Assembly: GCA_029259995.1 (NCBI GenBank)
Contig: JAJDEC010000597.1
Location: forward strand, 1 to 6,920
Direction of reading: 5' to 3'
DNA: 6,920 bases
Source of the DNA: Phycisphaerae bacterium
Lineage (GTDB): Bacteria; Planctomycetota; Phycisphaerae; UBA1845; UTPLA1
Made by a program: the position numbers and the translations under genes
The notes under the pieces: model-generated
Told to the model about the DNA's origin: nothing
Databases searched by the model: none
Seen by the model: only the letters and a program-made list of their open reading frames with translations
In this document: piece by piece, positions 1 to 6,292 of the stretch
How positions within the stretch are numbered: the stretch's first letter is position 1
Layout: the number at the start of each line of letters is the position of its first letter

Positions 1-426
1 CGAATCCGCCACAGGTGCTTTCTCCCCCGAGAACACCTCTGGCCCGTTGCCGCGACATGGACCGGACGCGACTGGTTCGCGCCTTCAGGGTCGATGTGAT
101 CGAATGTTGATAGACGATGGTGCAACTGCCGTGCCTCGAATCACTGCCGGGGGTGATAGATTCATAACTTGTTTTCTCAAAAACACTTACGACGTTAACA
201 TCGCCGATAACCCTGAACCAATCGACACCGACTTTGACGTCGTGTTGCGTCCAATCAACATTCACGTCGAAATCTCGCTCGCGGAGGTTCGAGTTCCTCT
301 CACATGACGCCTGCTTGCCATCATTGAGTCGAATCCGCCAGTTCCACCAACCCAATCCACTCAACCCGCGCGTCGAGCCGCAATTCTGGTCCCGCCCCTC
401 GCACCCCATGGCCCATACCCATCAAT

Positions 427-438
427 ACAGTAGACTGT
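427..438. repeat. Short dyad ACAGT-AG-ACTGT upstream of leuS
   Basis: A perfect inverted repeat of 5 bases with a 2-base spacer lies about 70 bases before the leuS start codon. Its size would suit a small operator, but no known regulator site is matched and a dyad this short can arise by chance. Confidence 0.25.
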
Positions 439-442
439 CAGC

Positions 443-471
443 TTTTCGCACCAACACAAACCGCCGATAAG
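443..471 (+). promoter_or_regulatory. Weak candidate promoter for leuS
   Basis: TTTTCG (443-448) and GATAAG (466-471) are separated by 17 bases and resemble a poor sigma-70 pair (3/6 and 4/6 matches). Transcription would start near 478, leaving a leader of about 28 bases. This is the best-placed candidate, but it is weak, and planctomycete promoters are often poor matches to consensus. A T-box or other leader riboswitch would not fit in so short a leader. Confidence 0.2.
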
Positions 472-488
472 GCGCACTCAATAGACGC

Positions 489-493
489 AGGAG
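489..493 (+). promoter_or_regulatory. Ribosome binding site of leuS
   Basis: AGGAG lies 12 bases before the ATG at 506. The spacing is on the long side, but no other start nearby fits better, and the protein begins as leucyl-tRNA synthetases usually do (YQPSSIETKWQDYW at residues 5-18). Confidence 0.6.
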
Positions 494-505
494 TCGAAAC
501 CGCCC

Positions 506-3325
506 ATGTCCGCGGAATACCAGCCGAGCAGCATCGAAACCAAGTGGCAGGATTACTGGGAAGCCAACCAAACGTTCCGCGCCCCAAACCCCGGCGAGCC
601 CGGCTTCGACGCCTCCAGACCCAAGTTCTACGCCCTCGACATGTTCCCCTATCCCAGCGGCGCAGGCCTCCACGTCGGCCATCCCGAAGGCTACACAGCA
701 ACTGACATCATCTCACGCTACAAGCGCATGAGGGGTTTCAACGTCCTCCATCCCATGGGCTGGGACGCGTTCGGTCTCCCCGCCGAACAATACGCCATCC
801 AGACAGGCATCCATCCCGCCGAAACAACGCGAACCGCGATCGACAACTTCCGCCGCCAGCTCAAGTCCTTCGGCTTTTGCTACGACTGGTCGCGCGAGTT
901 CGGCACCATCGATCCCGACTACTACAAGTGGACGCAGTGGATCTTCCTCCAGATCTACAACGCCTGGTTCGATCGCGACGCGAACAAGTCACGACCGATC
1001 AGCGAACTCGTCGCCGAATTCGAATCCGGCCAGCGCGAGCCGGTCATCAATCCCAATGCCGCCGAACACGCCAACGACAAGAACATCACGAAGGGCCTCA
1101 ACTGGAAATCCCTCGACGCCAGAACGCGCCGAACCATCATCGATTCCTGGCGACTCACGTATCTCGGCGAACAGACTGTCAACTGGTGCCCCAAACTCGG
1201 CACGGCCCTTGCCAACGAGGAAGTCATCGACGGCAAGAGCGAACGCGGCGGCTATCCCGTCTTCCGCAAACCGCTCCGCCAGTGGATGTTCCGCATCACG
1301 GCCTACGCCGATCGCCTCCTGGCAGGTCTCGCCAACGTGGAATGGCCCGACAGCACGCGCACGCTTCAATCCAACTGGATCGGTCGCAGCGAAGGCGCCG
1401 AAATCGCGTTCCCATTGCTTGATGCGAATGGCGAAAAGTCAACGAACACACTGCCGGTTTTCACGACGCGGCCCGATACCGTCTTCGGCGCAACCTACAT
1501 GGTCGTCGCTCCCGAACATCCGCTCGTCCAGAAGACAATCGCGGCGCCGCATCCCGAAACCGACGTCGCCAAACTCCGCGAATACGCCGACTGGGCCCGC
1601 AATCGCTCCGACGTCGATCGACAGGAATCGAAAGAAAAGACCGGCGTCTTCACGGGTATCTATGCATACAACCCGCTGACGGAGAAACCCATCCCCGTCT
1701 GGACGGCCGACTACGTGCTTATGGGGTACGGCACCGGCGCGATCATGGCCGTCCCCGGTCAGGACCAGCGCGACTGGGATTTCGCCAAGGCGTTTGATCT
1801 GCCAATCGTTCGCACGGTTCAGCCGACAGCCGACTTCGACGGCGAAGCCTATCTCGGCGAAGGCGCCGCCATCAACTCAGGCTTCCTCGACGGTCTCAAC
1901 ATCGCCGACGCCAAGCGCAAGATCATCGACTGGCTGGAAGCCAACAACGTCGGCCATAGCCGAATCAACTACAAACTCCGCGACTGGCTCTTCAGCAGAC
2001 AGCGCTACTGGGGCGAGCCCTTCCCGATCGTCTTCGACGATCAGGGCAATCACTACGGCGTGAACGACGACGCCCTCCCCGTCGAACTGCCGCCGTTGGC
2101 CGACTATCAACCCATCGAAAGCGACGATCCCAAACCGCTGCTGGGCAAAGCGACGGACTGGATCACGACAACGGCCGGCGCCGCGGGCGTCGCCGAATTG
2201 CCCGCCGACGCGAAAGTCACGCGCGAAACCAACACGATGCCCGGCTGGGCCGGTTCCTGCTGGTATTTCCTGCGCTACTGCGATCCGAAGAACAGCGAGA
2301 AACTCATCGGCGATGCGGCCGACCAATACTGGATGGGCGACAACGGAGTCGACCTCTACATCGGCGGCTCCGAACACGCAGTGCTGCACCTGCTCTACGC
2401 CCGCTTCTGGCACATGGCACTCTACGATCTGGGCCACATTCGATCACCCGAGCCCTTTGGAAAACTCTTTCATCAGGGCCTGATCACCAGCTTCGCCTTC
2501 AAGGATTCAGAGAACCGAACCGTTCCCGTCGACGAAGTCGAGGAACGCAACGACAAGTACTATCTGAAGGAAAACGGCGAACAAGTCGAGCAGATCGTCG
2601 CCAAGATGAGCAAGACGCTGAAAAACGTCGTCAATCCCGACGACATCATCGCGAAATACGGCGCCGACACGTTCCGCCTCTACGAAATGTACATGGGCCC
2701 CCTTGAGGCATCGAAACCCTGGAATACAAAAGACACCGTCGGTCTCTTCCGCTTCCTCCGCGACATCTGGCGGCTCTGTATCGACATCGAAACGGATCAG
2801 CTCCGCATCGCCGAAGAGGCGGACGCGGAAGTCGAAAAACACCTGCACAAGACGATCGCCAAAGTCGGCAACGACATCGAGCGACTCGCCTTCAATACGG
2901 CCATCGCCGCCATGTTCGAATTCAAGAACACGGCCCACGCGGCGCAAAAGCGCCAGCCCGGCGGTCATCCGCTCACGCGCGATCAGATCGAACGATTCAC
3001 GAGAATCCTCGCCCCCTTCGCGCCGCACTTCGCCGAGGAACTCTGGCATCGACTCGGCCATGTCAGCACGAGAGACGGCGCAAGCGTCGCCATCGCAGAC
3101 TGGCCGACGTACGACGAAGCCATGCTCGTCGAATCGGAAATCGAAATCCCCGTGCAGATCAACGGCAAATTGATCGACAAGATCACAGTTCCCAGGGATG
3201 CCGACGAAGGCGTCATCAAGACGGCCGCGATGGATCGCGAAAAAGTGACCGCCCGCATCGCCGGCGGCAACATCGTGAAGACGATCTATGTACCGGGACG
3301 GATGTTGAATCTGATTGTGAAGTGA
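506..3325 (+). CDS. leuS: Leucyl-tRNA synthetase
   Basis: This cytoplasmic class Ia aminoacyl-tRNA synthetase (939 aa) charges tRNA-Leu with leucine using ATP. The Rossmann-fold HIGH-type motif is HVGH at residues 56-59, inside FPYPSGAGLHVGHPEGY. The CP1 editing domain, which clears mischarged tRNA, shows the Thr-rich TTRPDT (320-325) and GYGTGAIMAVPGQDQRD (407-423). Catalytic-core blocks follow: LRDWLFSRQRYWGEP (491-505), ETNTMPGWAGSCWYFLRY (574-591) and DLYIGGSEHAVLHLLYARFWH-type sequence at 616-636. The KMSKS loop reads KMSKT (700-704). The anticodon-binding helical domain spans about 745-870, and the small C-terminal domain about 878-939. The protein is longer than the roughly 860 aa E. 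coli enzyme, mainly because of an insertion at about 155-220 before NWCP (226-229), a layout I recall from planctomycete and Bacteroidetes enzymes. No frameshift or truncation is seen, and the gene appears to stand alone. Confidence 0.98.
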   Translation: MSAEYQPSSIETKWQDYWEANQTFRAPNPGEPGFDASRPKFYALDMFPYPSGAGLHVGHPEGYTATDIISRYKRMRGFNVLHPMGWDAFGLPAEQYAIQTGIHPAETTRTAIDNFRRQLKSFGFCYDWSREFGTIDPDYYKWTQWIFLQIYNAWFDRDANKSRPISELVAEFESGQREPVINPNAAEHANDKNITKGLNWKSLDARTRRTIIDSWRLTYLGEQTVNWCPKLGTALANEEVIDGKSERGGYPVFRKPLRQWMFRITAYADRLLAGLANVEWPDSTRTLQSNWIGRSEGAEIAFPLLDANGEKSTNTLPVFTTRPDTVFGATYMVVAPEHPLVQKTIAAPHPETDVAKLREYADWARNRSDVDRQESKEKTGVFTGIYAYNPLTEKPIPVWTADYVLMGYGTGAIMAVPGQDQRDWDFAKAFDLPIVRTVQPTADFDGEAYLGEGAAINSGFLDGLNIADAKRKIIDWLEANNVGHSRINYKLRDWLFSRQRYWGEPFPIVFDDQGNHYGVNDDALPVELPPLADYQPIESDDPKPLLGKATDWITTTAGAAGVAELPADAKVTRETNTMPGWAGSCWYFLRYCDPKNSEKLIGDAADQYWMGDNGVDLYIGGSEHAVLHLLYARFWHMALYDLGHIRSPEPFGKLFHQGLITSFAFKDSENRTVPVDEVEERNDKYYLKENGEQVEQIVAKMSKTLKNVVNPDDIIAKYGADTFRLYEMYMGPLEASKPWNTKDTVGLFRFLRDIWRLCIDIETDQLRIAEEADAEVEKHLHKTIAKVGNDIERLAFNTAIAAMFEFKNTAHAAQKRQPGGHPLTRDQIERFTRILAPFAPHFAEELWHRLGHVSTRDGASVAIADWPTYDEAMLVESEIEIPVQINGKLIDKITVPRDADEGVIKTAAMDREKVTARIAGGNIVKTIYVPGRMLNLIVK

Positions 3326-3330
3326 AATCC

Positions 3331-3439
3331 GCACGCTGAAAGCGTGCAATAAGTTAGCCCAGGGTAAACGAAGACCGCGAAGCAGTCGGAGTGCAGCCCA
3401 GGGTCTCATTCGTCCGAAAGAATGTAGCCCTGTAAGGGC
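3331..3439. repeat. Hairpin-rich intergenic repeat element
   Basis: It begins 5 bases after the leuS stop and fills most of the gap to the CYTH gene. It holds a perfect 7-bp hairpin GCACGCT-GAA-AGCGTGC (3331-3347); a degenerate hairpin GACCGC-GAA-GCAGTC (3373-3387, 5 of 6 pairs); a weaker CATTC/GAATG pair (3407-3411 and 3420-3424); and a 5-bp hairpin GCCCT-GTA-AGGGC (3427-3439). The 10-mer AGCCCAGGGT occurs twice as a direct repeat, at 3356-3365 and 3395-3404. Three of the hairpins share a three-base G(A/T)A loop. No T-run follows any stem, so these are not ordinary Rho-independent terminators. From memory, similar text (CCCTGGGCT...TTGCACGCTTTCAGCGTGC on the other strand) recurs between genes in planctomycete genomes, which suggests a REP-like dispersed element. 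That is not verified here. Confidence 0.6.
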
Positions 3440-3460
3440 GAAATACACTGAGCCCAAACC

Positions 3461-4018
3461 ATGCCCGTCGAACTCGAAGCAAAAATCTCCGTCAAATCCC
3501 ACGAGCCCATTCGCAGCGCATTGAGGAACGCCGGCGCAACCTACATCGGCCGCGTCCTCGAAACCAATCATCTCCTCGATCGCGACGATCACTCGCTGCG
3601 CGACAGCGGCTGCGGTCTCCGCGTCCGCACAACGCAGGTCCTCGACGGAAGCGGCCCCGGCGCAACGATGACATTCAAAGGCCCCAAACAACCCGGCGCA
3701 TTCAAGCAGCGCGAAGAACACGAAACGCCCGTCGCCAATGCCGACGCCGCCCTCGCGATTCTTCGCGGTCTCGGCAACACACGCGAACTCGTCTTCGAAA
3801 AACGCCGCGAAACATGGCGAATGAACGACTGCACGATCGAACTCGACGAAGTCCCCGTGCTGGGATGCTTTGTCGAAGTCGAAGGCGAAACGGCCGAAGC
3901 AATCGAAGCCATCCTGAAAATCGTCGGCCTCAACGCCGCTGAAACCATCTCGGATTCCTACGTCGCCATGCTCGCCGGCCGGACCGCAGACGAAATCAAT
4001 CCGGAGTTTCGATTCTGA
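3461..4018 (+). CDS. CYTH-domain protein, CyaB-like (class IV adenylate cyclase / triphosphatase family)
   Basis: This 185-aa soluble protein has the CYTH triphosphate-tunnel fold. The signature ExExK is E4-L-E-A-K8. Further charged residues expected to line the tunnel are R54 and R56 in LRVR, K73 in TFKGP, R84/E85/E86, K114/R115/R116 in FEKRRETW, E127/D129/E130 in IELDEVP, and E139/E141 in VEVEG. The SDSYVAML stretch near the C-terminus (164-171) also fits the CyaB-type subfamily. Members bind triphosphorylated substrates with divalent metals. Some make cAMP from ATP; others hydrolyse thiamine triphosphate or inorganic triphosphate, and sequence alone does not decide which applies. Length is typical. 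The start is set by the motif lying only four residues in. No good Shine-Dalgarno sequence is visible, and the last intergenic hairpin ends 21 bases before the ATG. The 3' end overlaps the convergent gene by 23 bases. Confidence 0.9.
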   Translation: MPVELEAKISVKSHEPIRSALRNAGATYIGRVLETNHLLDRDDHSLRDSGCGLRVRTTQVLDGSGPGATMTFKGPKQPGAFKQREEHETPVANADAALAILRGLGNTRELVFEKRRETWRMNDCTIELDEVPVLGCFVEVEGETAEAIEAILKIVGLNAAETISDSYVAMLAGRTADEINPEFRF

Positions 4019-5534
4019 TCGAATCCGTTTCGTCCGCCGCGTCAGCCAATGCGGGTTGCCCGTGAGTGATCGACTCGATCTTCGGTAACAAGGGCAGGTT
4101 GTTGCTCTTGCGCACCGTAAACTGGCCTTGAAGCGAATTCTGAAACGACTGTGCGGGAATTCCCACGACACTTCCATCCGCCATGCCCACATGCACCATG
4201 ACCGGACCACCGCTCGGCACCGCCCCGCCGGCCGGCAACGGCGATTGAATCACAAGCCAGACGTCCGGCGACAACGTCGTCGGATCGACGCCCGGACACG
4301 TAAACACATAGTCGCCAACGCGATGCGCGATGGCATTCTCCGGCAGTTCCTCGACGAACGCCTGAATCTTCTTCGCGCGTCCGGCTGTTGTCATGTGATC
4401 CAGATCCGTCAGCTTCAACGTCGGCCACACAATCTGCGCTTCAGTCGTCGTGTCCGACGCGACAAAGTCCATCGAATAAACGTAGTCCTCTAACAACAAC
4501 TGCAACGGATGCTCGGGCAGTGCACCTTCCGCCTGGGCGTACCCCAGGTAGGCGTTGACCATTGCCAGTGTCTCAGAATTTCCAGGATAAGCTGTGGCGC
4601 CGTACATCCCTCCCGCCCCCGGAGCGAACGCCATCCCCGCGCTCGACATTGCCATCGAGATAAACCATGCGTACGCGCCCACGACTGTGATGAAAGTCAT
4701 CAGAGGCATCGTCAGAACGGCGAACGCAGCGCGTCCGCTGGAAATTCGATGCGTCTCACGAACCATCGAGACGGCGCTGACGAGCCACCAGATCCATCCA
4801 AAATACCAGCCGAGACAGGGAACCGCCGAGGCGGTATGCGCCCCCGCGCTGTAGCACAAGGCTCGCATCGTCCCCGACATCGGATGCCGCACAGAGCCCG
4901 TCATTCGCAACATGCCATGAACGACAAGGCCCCAGATATAGATGCCGACAAGCGAAATGAGCACGCCGATGATCGCCATCAACAGATAAGCGGCGAACAT
5001 GCCGAGTACCTGAAGTCCGACGCCGCCGCCAACCCCGATAAACGCCGTTACGAAAATCAGCTGAAAAATGAAGAAAACGCCAAGACTGACAAACGTCGTC
5101 AGAAGCAGAATCCATGCGGCGAAATTCCAACACGTGCCGCCCTCGTCCGGATGCCGATCGCCGCGCATCAATTCCGACGGATGAAACAGCGCCTGTCGCG
5201 TTGTCTGCACCAATCCGCGCCACCAGCCGATGTCGGCGCGCCTCAGCCAGGGAATTGCGGCAATCTGCGTGCTCGATTCGTCCACGCCTTCTGCGGGACG
5301 CAATACCATCGAATCCATGTCGATGGCCTGACTGCATTGCACGCAGGAAAATGACGGCGGTACAAGATGACCGTTCGCGTCCGTTCCGTAATACGCTTTG
5401 TCGCAATGTGGGCAGCAGAATTGAACGGCGCCCGGAACGAACTCGAATTCACGCACGCGAAATTCGTCGCCGCACTCCGGGCACTGTCGCGAATGGAGAT
5501 TCCAGAGACGATATCCGCAGCGCTTACATTGCAT
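3996..5534 (-). CDS. Zinc-ribbon and Yip1-like multi-pass membrane protein
   Basis: This is a 512-aa protein of unknown function. It opens with two probable zinc ribbons: CKRC (3-6) with CPEC (18-21), and CPHC (41-44) with CVQC (64-67). A linker containing FHPSELMRG (117-125) leads to a membrane region at about 137-296 with roughly four or five hydrophobic segments (near 138-165, 172-208, 226-257 and 270-296). The order FHPSEL, then hydrophobic helices, then HGMLRMTGS, CYSAG, VPCLGW, IWWLV, ETHRISSGRAA matches the bacterial Yip1-domain pattern as I know it. The last 210 or so residues look soluble and include NAYLGYAQAEGALPEHPL (327-344) and VHVGMADGSVVGIPA (447-461), the latter faintly like the DG-containing end of planctomycete prepilin-like proteins. 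The frame is open up to 5714, but the ATG at 5534 is chosen because a good Shine-Dalgarno sequence precedes it and the first zinc ribbon begins two residues later. Confidence 0.8.
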   Translation of the reverse strand: MQCKRCGYRLWNLHSRQCPECGDEFRVREFEFVPGAVQFCCPHCDKAYYGTDANGHLVPPSFSCVQCSQAIDMDSMVLRPAEGVDESSTQIAAIPWLRRADIGWWRGLVQTTRQALFHPSELMRGDRHPDEGGTCWNFAAWILLLTTFVSLGVFFIFQLIFVTAFIGVGGGVGLQVLGMFAAYLLMAIIGVLISLVGIYIWGLVVHGMLRMTGSVRHPMSGTMRALCYSAGAHTASAVPCLGWYFGWIWWLVSAVSMVRETHRISSGRAAFAVLTMPLMTFITVVGAYAWFISMAMSSAGMAFAPGAGGMYGATAYPGNSETLAMVNAYLGYAQAEGALPEHPLQLLLEDYVYSMDFVASDTTTEAQIVWPTLKLTDLDHMTTAGRAKKIQAFVEELPENAIAHRVGDYVFTCPGVDPTTLSPDVWLVIQSPLPAGGAVPSGGPVMVHVGMADGSVVGIPAQSFQNSLQGQFTVRKSNNLPLLPKIESITHGQPALADAADETDSIRIETPD

Positions 5535-5541
5535 GTGATGG

Positions 5542-5548
5542 CCCTTCC
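5542..5548 (-). promoter_or_regulatory. Ribosome binding site deciding the start of the membrane protein
   Basis: Read on the minus strand, GGAAGGG ends 7 bases before the ATG at 5534-5532. It supports this start over the more upstream in-frame starts up to 5714, which would add about 60 Arg-rich, unconvincing residues. Confidence 0.65.
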
Positions 5549-5610
5549 GAGCGCGGAGGACGCGGCCGGAGTCGCAACGTCCCGCACGTCGACCAGATTC
5601 AATCCGGATC

Positions 5611-5617
5611 GATAATA
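5611..5617. promoter_or_regulatory. AT-rich -10-like element, readable on both strands
   Basis: On the minus strand TATTAT (5617-5612) is a 5/6 match to a -10 box. It sits about 80 bases before the membrane-protein start, with only a poor -35 partner (TTGTCG, spacing 20). On the plus strand GATAAT (5611-5616) is also 5/6, with TCGACC (5589-5594) 16 bases upstream as a 4/6 -35. The minus reading is the more useful one because a gene follows it. Confidence 0.25.
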
Positions 5618-5685
5618 CTGAATTTGGCATTCGACTGCGACAATGCGTGAAGCGGGATCTTCCGTTTGTCAGGCGGCGCAAGAAA

Positions 5686-5728
5686 GCGACCGGCCCGGGC
5701 GACCCGTCGATCACCCGTGGCCGGTCGT
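5686..5728 (-). terminator. Long stem-loop, probable terminator of the HU gene
   Basis: GCGACCGGCC (5686-5695) pairs with GGCCGGTCGT (5719-5728) as nine Watson-Crick pairs plus one G-U. The 23-base loop contains a nested CGGG-CGA-CCCG hairpin (5696-5706). Read on the minus strand, the stem lies about 60 bases after the HU stop and is followed by TTTCTT. On the plus strand the tail is ATTTTC, so it could work both ways. It separates HU from the downstream membrane-protein gene, which implies separate transcription. The T-run is short and interrupted, which limits certainty. Confidence 0.5.
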
Positions 5729-5787
5729 ATTTTCAGCGGCAATTCGCCTGGTGCGAATCGAACCGTGGCGTTTTTTTCGCAGAAAGC

Positions 5788-6138
5788 CTATCGCTTCTTG
5801 CTTGTCTTCTTCTTCGTGGCCTTCTTCTTGGTCGTCTTCTTGGCGGGCGGCGCTCCGAGGATCGAGTCCTTGCAGGCCTTCGCCACGCGGAACTTCACGA
5901 CCTTCTTCGCGGCGATCTTGATCGTTTCGCCCGTCGCGGGATTGCGACCCATACGCGCCTTGCGATGCTGCAGAACCAACTTGCCGAGCCCGGGAAGCGT
6001 GAAGCCGTTCTTGGCTTCCTTGTACGCCGTCGCGCAAAGCGTGTCCATGAAATCGACGACCTGCGCGCGCGTCATTTCGTTCTGCTCGGCCAGGTGCCGA
6101 ATCAATGCTGTCTTACTCATTGCCTTTGTCTTAGCCAT
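5788..6138 (-). CDS. HU-family DNA-binding protein with lysine-rich C-terminal tail
   Basis: This 116-aa nucleoid-associated protein is expected to form a dimer that bends DNA with little sequence preference. The HU/IHF core covers about residues 7-95: helices at the start (SKTALIRHLAE, 8-18), the turn FTLPGLGKLVL (46-56), and the DNA-binding arm ARMGRNPATGETIKIAAKK (61-79), with the hallmark RNP at 65-67 whose proline intercalates in DNA. Residues 97-116 form an added basic tail built on KK(K)xT units (KKTT, KKKAT, KKKTS, KKR), like histone H1 tails and like the extended HU proteins of planctomycetes and some actinobacteria. The ordinary bacterial HU is about 90 aa. An ATG at codon 7 is an alternative start, but the strong ribosome binding site fits the first ATG. 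The gene is divergent from purC. Confidence 0.95.
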   Translation of the reverse strand: MAKTKAMSKTALIRHLAEQNEMTRAQVVDFMDTLCATAYKEAKNGFTLPGLGKLVLQHRKARMGRNPATGETIKIAAKKVVKFRVAKACKDSILGAPPAKKTTKKKATKKKTSKKR

Positions 6139-6143
6139 GGCGA

Positions 6144-6149
6144 CTCCTT
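6144..6149 (-). promoter_or_regulatory. Ribosome binding site of the HU gene
   Basis: A perfect AAGGAG (minus strand) ends 5 bases before the ATG at 6138. It is the best Shine-Dalgarno sequence in the window, as expected for an abundant protein, and it favours this start over the Met at codon 7. Confidence 0.8.
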
Positions 6150-6171
6150 AGATGCAATCTCGAAACAAAGA

Positions 6172-6189
6172 CGGTCTTCGTACAGACCG
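6172..6189 (-). promoter_or_regulatory. Hairpin in the HU leader
   Basis: CGGTCT and AGACCG form a perfect 6-bp stem with a 6-base loop, about 22 bases upstream of the HU Shine-Dalgarno sequence. If the proposed HU promoter is right, it would sit at the extreme 5' end of the mRNA, where a stem can slow decay. As DNA it could equally be a dyad operator. No known site is matched. Confidence 0.35.
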
Positions 6190-6205
6190 CCGTTACCAGT
6201 ACAAT
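6177..6205 (+). promoter_or_regulatory. Candidate promoter of purC
   Basis: TACAAT (6200-6205) is a 5/6 -10 match, with TTCGTA (6177-6182, 3/6) 17 bases upstream. It overlaps the proposed HU -10 on the other strand, so the two promoters would compete. The purC leader would be about 80 bases. Confidence 0.35.
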
Positions 6206-6228
6206 TCGAGCCAACAATAGCGGGTCAA
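6198..6228 (-). promoter_or_regulatory. Candidate promoter of the HU gene
   Basis: On the minus strand TTGACC (6228-6223, 5/6 match) is followed after 19 bases by TGTACT (6203-6198, 4/6). The spacing is 2 bases longer than ideal. A TATTGT just downstream of TTGACC is an alternative -10, with TTGCGG as its -35. The start of transcription would fall near 6190, giving a leader of about 50 bases. Confidence 0.3.
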
Positions 6229-6263
6229 AACGGCTTCCGCAACAACGAAGCATTCAGAAAACC

Positions 6264-6292
6264 GCCTGAAATCAGGCCCAAAGGGTCCCCTT
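6264..6292 (+). promoter_or_regulatory. Two adjacent hairpins over the purC ribosome binding site
   Basis: GCCTGA-AA-TCAGGC (6264-6277) is a perfect dyad, realistically a 5-bp stem with a 4-base loop. It is followed 3 bases later by AAGGG-TC-CCCTT (6281-6292). The only Shine-Dalgarno-like bases before purC, AAAGGG (6280-6285, 9 bases from the ATG), are one arm of the second dyad and could be masked. No purine riboswitch core is recognised in the leader. Confidence 0.35.

Larger units (their letters stand above)
1..488. other. Left flank with no assignable gene
   Basis: No protein or RNA gene can be recognised here. Codons beginning at positions 2, 5, 8 and so on stay open on the plus strand from the window edge to a TGA at 305-307. 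The same triplets read on the minus strand are open from an ATG at 409-407 down to base 2 (136 codons, just after an in-frame TGA at 424-422). At most one of these mirror-image frames can be real. The minus one would be divergent from leuS and lose its C-terminus at the edge. Its product has several Trp residues and alternating hydrophobic stretches (for example DWFRVIGDVNVVSVF), but matches no family I know and has no convincing Shine-Dalgarno sequence. The 11-mer CGAATCCGCCA occurs at 1-11 and again at 330-340, in different phases. The stretch may simply be non-coding. Confidence 0.4.

Noticed and set aside
1..18. 3' end of a tRNA (CGAATCC followed by a possible acceptor strand)
   Set aside because: Only the right half would be in the window, the discriminator base would be C, no CCA follows, and the same 11-mer recurs at 330-340 without tRNA structure.
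284..302. tRNA T-arm look-alike (GGAGGTTCGAGTTCCTCT)
   Set aside because: The loop would be 8 bases instead of 7, and no matching acceptor, D or anticodon arms are found around it.
47..307. Small plus-strand gene starting at TTG 47
   Set aside because: There is no Shine-Dalgarno sequence before TTG 47 or the internal ATG at 104, no recognisable domain, and the frame is already open to the window edge. It is described only as an open stretch.
3331..3347. Rho-independent terminator of leuS
   Set aside because: The hairpin is perfect and well placed, but it is followed by AATAAGTT with no T-run. It fits better as part of the repeat element.
2507..4210. Long 567-codon open frame on the minus strand
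   Set aside because: It runs antisense through the 3' third of leuS, the structured spacer and the whole CYTH gene, both well-supported by family motifs. Its translation is compositionally odd and matches nothing. It is a codon-bias shadow.
4509..5354. 281-codon plus-strand frame
   Set aside because: It is antisense to the zinc-ribbon/Yip1-like gene, which has clear motifs, hydrophobic segments and a ribosome binding site. The plus-strand product is an Arg/His-rich low-sense sequence.
5742..5758. ATTCGC-N5-GCGAAT hairpin as the HU terminator
   Set aside because: On the minus strand it is not followed by a T-rich tail. The longer GC-rich stem at 5686-5728 is a better candidate.
5666..6151. 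161-codon plus-strand frame with a hydrophobic stretch
   Set aside because: The apparent membrane segment is the reverse reading of the HU lysine tail (Lys codons become Phe/Leu codons). HU on the minus strand is unmistakable.
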